Positions 4,301 through 5,588 of a stretch of 5,588 bases of DNA are shown here, piece after piece. Within the stretch, counting starts at the first letter, position 1; each line of letters starts with the position of its first letter. A program made the position numbers and the translations under genes. The stretch is taken from assembly GCA_944387745.1 (NCBI GenBank), contig CALXGD010000034.1, positions 1 through 5,588 on the forward strand, given 5' to 3'. This DNA comes from an uncultured Oscillospiraceae bacterium (GTDB lineage Bacteria; Bacillota_A; Clostridia; Oscillospirales; Oscillospiraceae). The notes under the pieces were generated by a model that was not told the origin of the DNA, ran no database searches, and was given only the letters and a program-made list of their open reading frames with translations.

Positions 4301-5320
4301 TCAGTTGGAGGCGGTATCCAGGTCGGTATCGTCACCCCAGAGCATGTTCTTCCGCAGCTCAGCGCCCACGGTCTCCATCTGGTGCTTGGCCAGCTGGGCC
4401 CGCTTGGCGTTGAAGAAGGTGCGGCCGTTCTTGTTCTCGGCGATCCACTTGCCGGCGAACACGCCGTCCTGGATATCCTTCAGCACAGCCTTCATGTTCT
4501 TCTTGGTCTCCTCATAGGGCAGGACACGGGGACCGGAGACATACTCGCCGTACTCCGCAGTATCTGAGATGGAGTAGTTCATGGCGGCCACACCGCCCTT
4601 GTTGATCAGGTCGATGATGAGCTTCATCTCGTGGATGCACTCGAAGTAGGCGTTCTCGGGCTCGTAGCCGGCCTCTACCAGGGTCTCGAAGCCCAGCTTC
4701 ATCAGCTCCACCACGCCGCCGCACAGGACGGCCTGCTCGCCGAACAGATCGGTCTCAGTCTCGTCCTGGAAGGTGGTCTCCATTACGCCGCCCCGGGCGC
4801 CGCCGATGCCGGCGGCATAGGCCAGAGCCAGCTTATAGGCGTCGCCGGTGGCGTTCTGCTCCACGGCGATGAGACAGGGCACGCCCTTTCCGTTCACATA
4901 GGTGGAGCGGACAGTGTGGCCGGGGCCCTTGGGGGCGATCATGGACACGTCCACGTCAGCGGGGGGCACAATCTGCTTGAAGTGGATGTTGAAGCCGTGG
5001 GCGAACATGAGCATATTGCCCGCCTCCAGGTTGGGGGCGATATCCTTCTTGTATACCTCGGCCTGAACCTCGTCGTTTACCAGCATCATCACGATGTCGC
5101 CCCACTTAGCTGCCTCGGGGATGGACATGACCTTCAGACCCGCGTCCTCGGCGTTTTTCCAGTTCTTAGAGCCGGGGCGCAGACCCACGCACACGTCGCA
5201 GCCAGAATCCTTCAGATTCAGCGCGTGGGCGTGACCCTGAGAGCCGTAGCCGATGATGGCAATCTTCTTGCCGTTCAGGTAGTTGATGTCGCAGTCCTTC
5301 GCGTAGTACATCTTTGCCAT
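4301..5320 (-). CDS. ilvC: Ketol-acid reductoisomerase, class I (short form)
   Basis: IlvC isomerises and reduces acetolactate or acetohydroxybutyrate with NAD(P)H and Mg2+, the second step of valine, leucine and isoleucine synthesis. Seen in this 339-residue protein (class I usual 330-340): the Rossmann motif [17 protein letters not shown] at 24-40; the cofactor loop GLRPGSKNW at 46-54, where R48 and S51 suggest NADPH; catalytic H108 in [17 protein letters not shown] at 131-138; metal ligands D191 and E195 (ETDLFGEQ), E227 and E231 ([13 protein letters not shown]); and the substrate-contacting S252 in [11 protein letters not shown]. Start: ATG at 5320, with GGAG 9 bases upstream; a TTG at 5353 in the same frame is rejected. 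It lies 167 bases after the ilvN-like gene and is followed by the terminator at 4225-4273, so it is the last gene of the operon. No T-box or attenuator is visible between the two genes; control is expected further upstream. Confidence 0.98.
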   Translation of the reverse strand: MAKMYYAKDCDINYLNGKKIAIIGYGSQGHAHALNLKDSGCDVCVGLRPGSKNWKNAEDAGLKVMSIPEAAKWGDIVMMLVNDEVQAEVYKKDIAPNLEAGNMLMFAHGFNIHFKQIVPPADVDVSMIAPKGPGHTVRSTYVNGKGVPCLIAVEQNATGDAYKLALAYAAGIGGARGGVMETTFQDETETDLFGEQAVLCGGVVELMKLGFETLVEAGYEPENAYFECIHEMKLIIDLINKGGVAAMNYSISDTAEYGEYVSGPRVLPYEETKKNMKAVLKDIQDGVFAGKWIAENKNGRTFFNAKRAQLAKHQMETVGAELRKNMLWGDDTDLDTASN

Positions 5321-5414
5321 GGTAATACACTCCTTTTTTCTGATGGCATACAAATTTCAAATTCAAAACCCAAAGAGGCGTTGGAGCTTCTCTGGTGGAT
5401 TGACGCAGAACAGT

Positions 5415-5456
5415 GCCTCCTGGGAGGCGTAGGGGCGGCCTTTGGCCGCCCGCGGG
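5415..5456. repeat. Tandem GC-rich palindromes between ilvN and ilvC
   Basis: Two adjacent perfect inverted repeats lie in the gap: GCCTCC-TG-GGAGGC (5415-5428) and GGGCGGCC-TTT-GGCCGCCC (5433-5451), followed by an overlapping CCCGCGGG (5449-5456). The GTAGGGGCGG edge at 5429-5438 resembles the repeat at 546-570, in the opposite orientation. In the ilv transcript these stems would stand between two co-transcribed genes, where they could stabilise or attenuate the message. No T-run follows on either side. The 5321-5414 part holds the ilvC ribosome site and an AT-rich stretch with only a weak promoter match. Confidence 0.55.
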
Positions 5457-5487
5457 TCAGCAGGCACAGAGGGAATACGGGACGCCC

Positions 5488-5588
5488 TTACAGCACGTTC
5501 TTCCCGTAGTTGTACTCCTCCCGGAGCTTGCTGTCGTCGTAGATGGAGTTCCGACCCCGCTCAATGGCCAGGGTGCCCGTCTTGGCCA
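5488..5588 (-). CDS. ilvN: Acetolactate synthase small (regulatory) subunit, C-terminal end only
   Basis: Only the last 32 residues plus the TAA stop (5490-5488) are inside the window; the start lies beyond the right edge. The segment AKTGTLAIERGRNSIYDD fits the end of IlvN/IlvH proteins, where an xRTGxxALxRG motif closes the second domain. A hydrophilic tail ending YNYGKNVL follows. The small subunit activates the catalytic IlvB subunit and gives valine feedback inhibition; its ACT domain would be upstream and is not visible. The assignment leans on the next gene being ilvC, since ilvB-ilvN-ilvC is a common order. With so little sequence an unrelated protein cannot be fully excluded. Confidence 0.7.
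   Translation of the reverse strand, partial: AKTGTLAIERGRNSIYDDSKLREEYNYGKNVL

Noticed and set aside
5348..5390. Possible separate ilvC promoter (TTGGGT and TATGCC, 17 apart)
   Set aside because: Only three of six bases match in each box; read-through from ilvN explains expression more simply.
4631..5509. Plus-strand open frame of 292 codons opposite ilvC
   Set aside because: It is antisense to a clear ketol-acid reductoisomerase and runs on through the palindromic gap. It is explained by GC-biased codon use of ilvC and shows no family motif.

Overview
The window looks like chromosomal DNA of a moderately high-GC, strictly anaerobic gut Firmicute of the Oscillospiraceae/Clostridiales type (Flavonifractor-, Lawsonibacter- or Intestinimonas-like). 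This is an inference. It rests on strong AGGAGG-type ribosome sites, consensus sigma-A promoters in AT-rich gaps, CTG/GTG/GCC-biased codon use, a clostridial-style TrmD and DegV, and GC-rich palindromic intergenic repeats of a kind I recall from such genomes. No phage, transposase, CRISPR, rRNA or tRNA is visible. Every gene I accept lies on the minus strand, so transcription runs from high to low coordinates.

Right end (4225-5588): the tail of a branched-chain amino-acid operon. The last 32 codons of a probable acetolactate synthase small subunit (ilvN) are followed, after a 167-base gap holding two GC-rich palindromes, by a complete ketol-acid reductoisomerase gene (ilvC). A strong intrinsic terminator then ends the operon.

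Middle (2050-4225): the 433-base stretch between ilvC and the next gene holds the ilv terminator, a possible 28-residue cationic small ORF with an excellent ribosome site, a sigma-A-like promoter and a structured leader. That promoter should drive an omega-amidase (Nit2-like nitrilase-superfamily enzyme). After a GC-rich hairpin comes trmD, the tRNA m1G37 methyltransferase. It has its own near-consensus promoter and lacks its usual rimM/rplS neighbours.

Left end (1-1870): a DegV-family fatty-acid-binding protein has a well-formed promoter whose -10 box is overlapped by a perfect inverted repeat. Its stop codon overlaps the start of a 129-residue cysteine-rich gene I do not recognise (TGATG junction). 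After a palindromic repeat that contains that gene's stop codon comes an HD-superfamily hydrolase gene, cut by the window edge. These three genes may form one transcription unit.

The window is mostly ordinary housekeeping sequence and I do not see a clear new multi-gene system. The points most worth following are the coupled degV/orphan pair (with an altered DegV C-terminal ligand loop), the inverted repeat over the degV promoter, the small ORF after ilvC, and the palindromic repeats next to stop codons.
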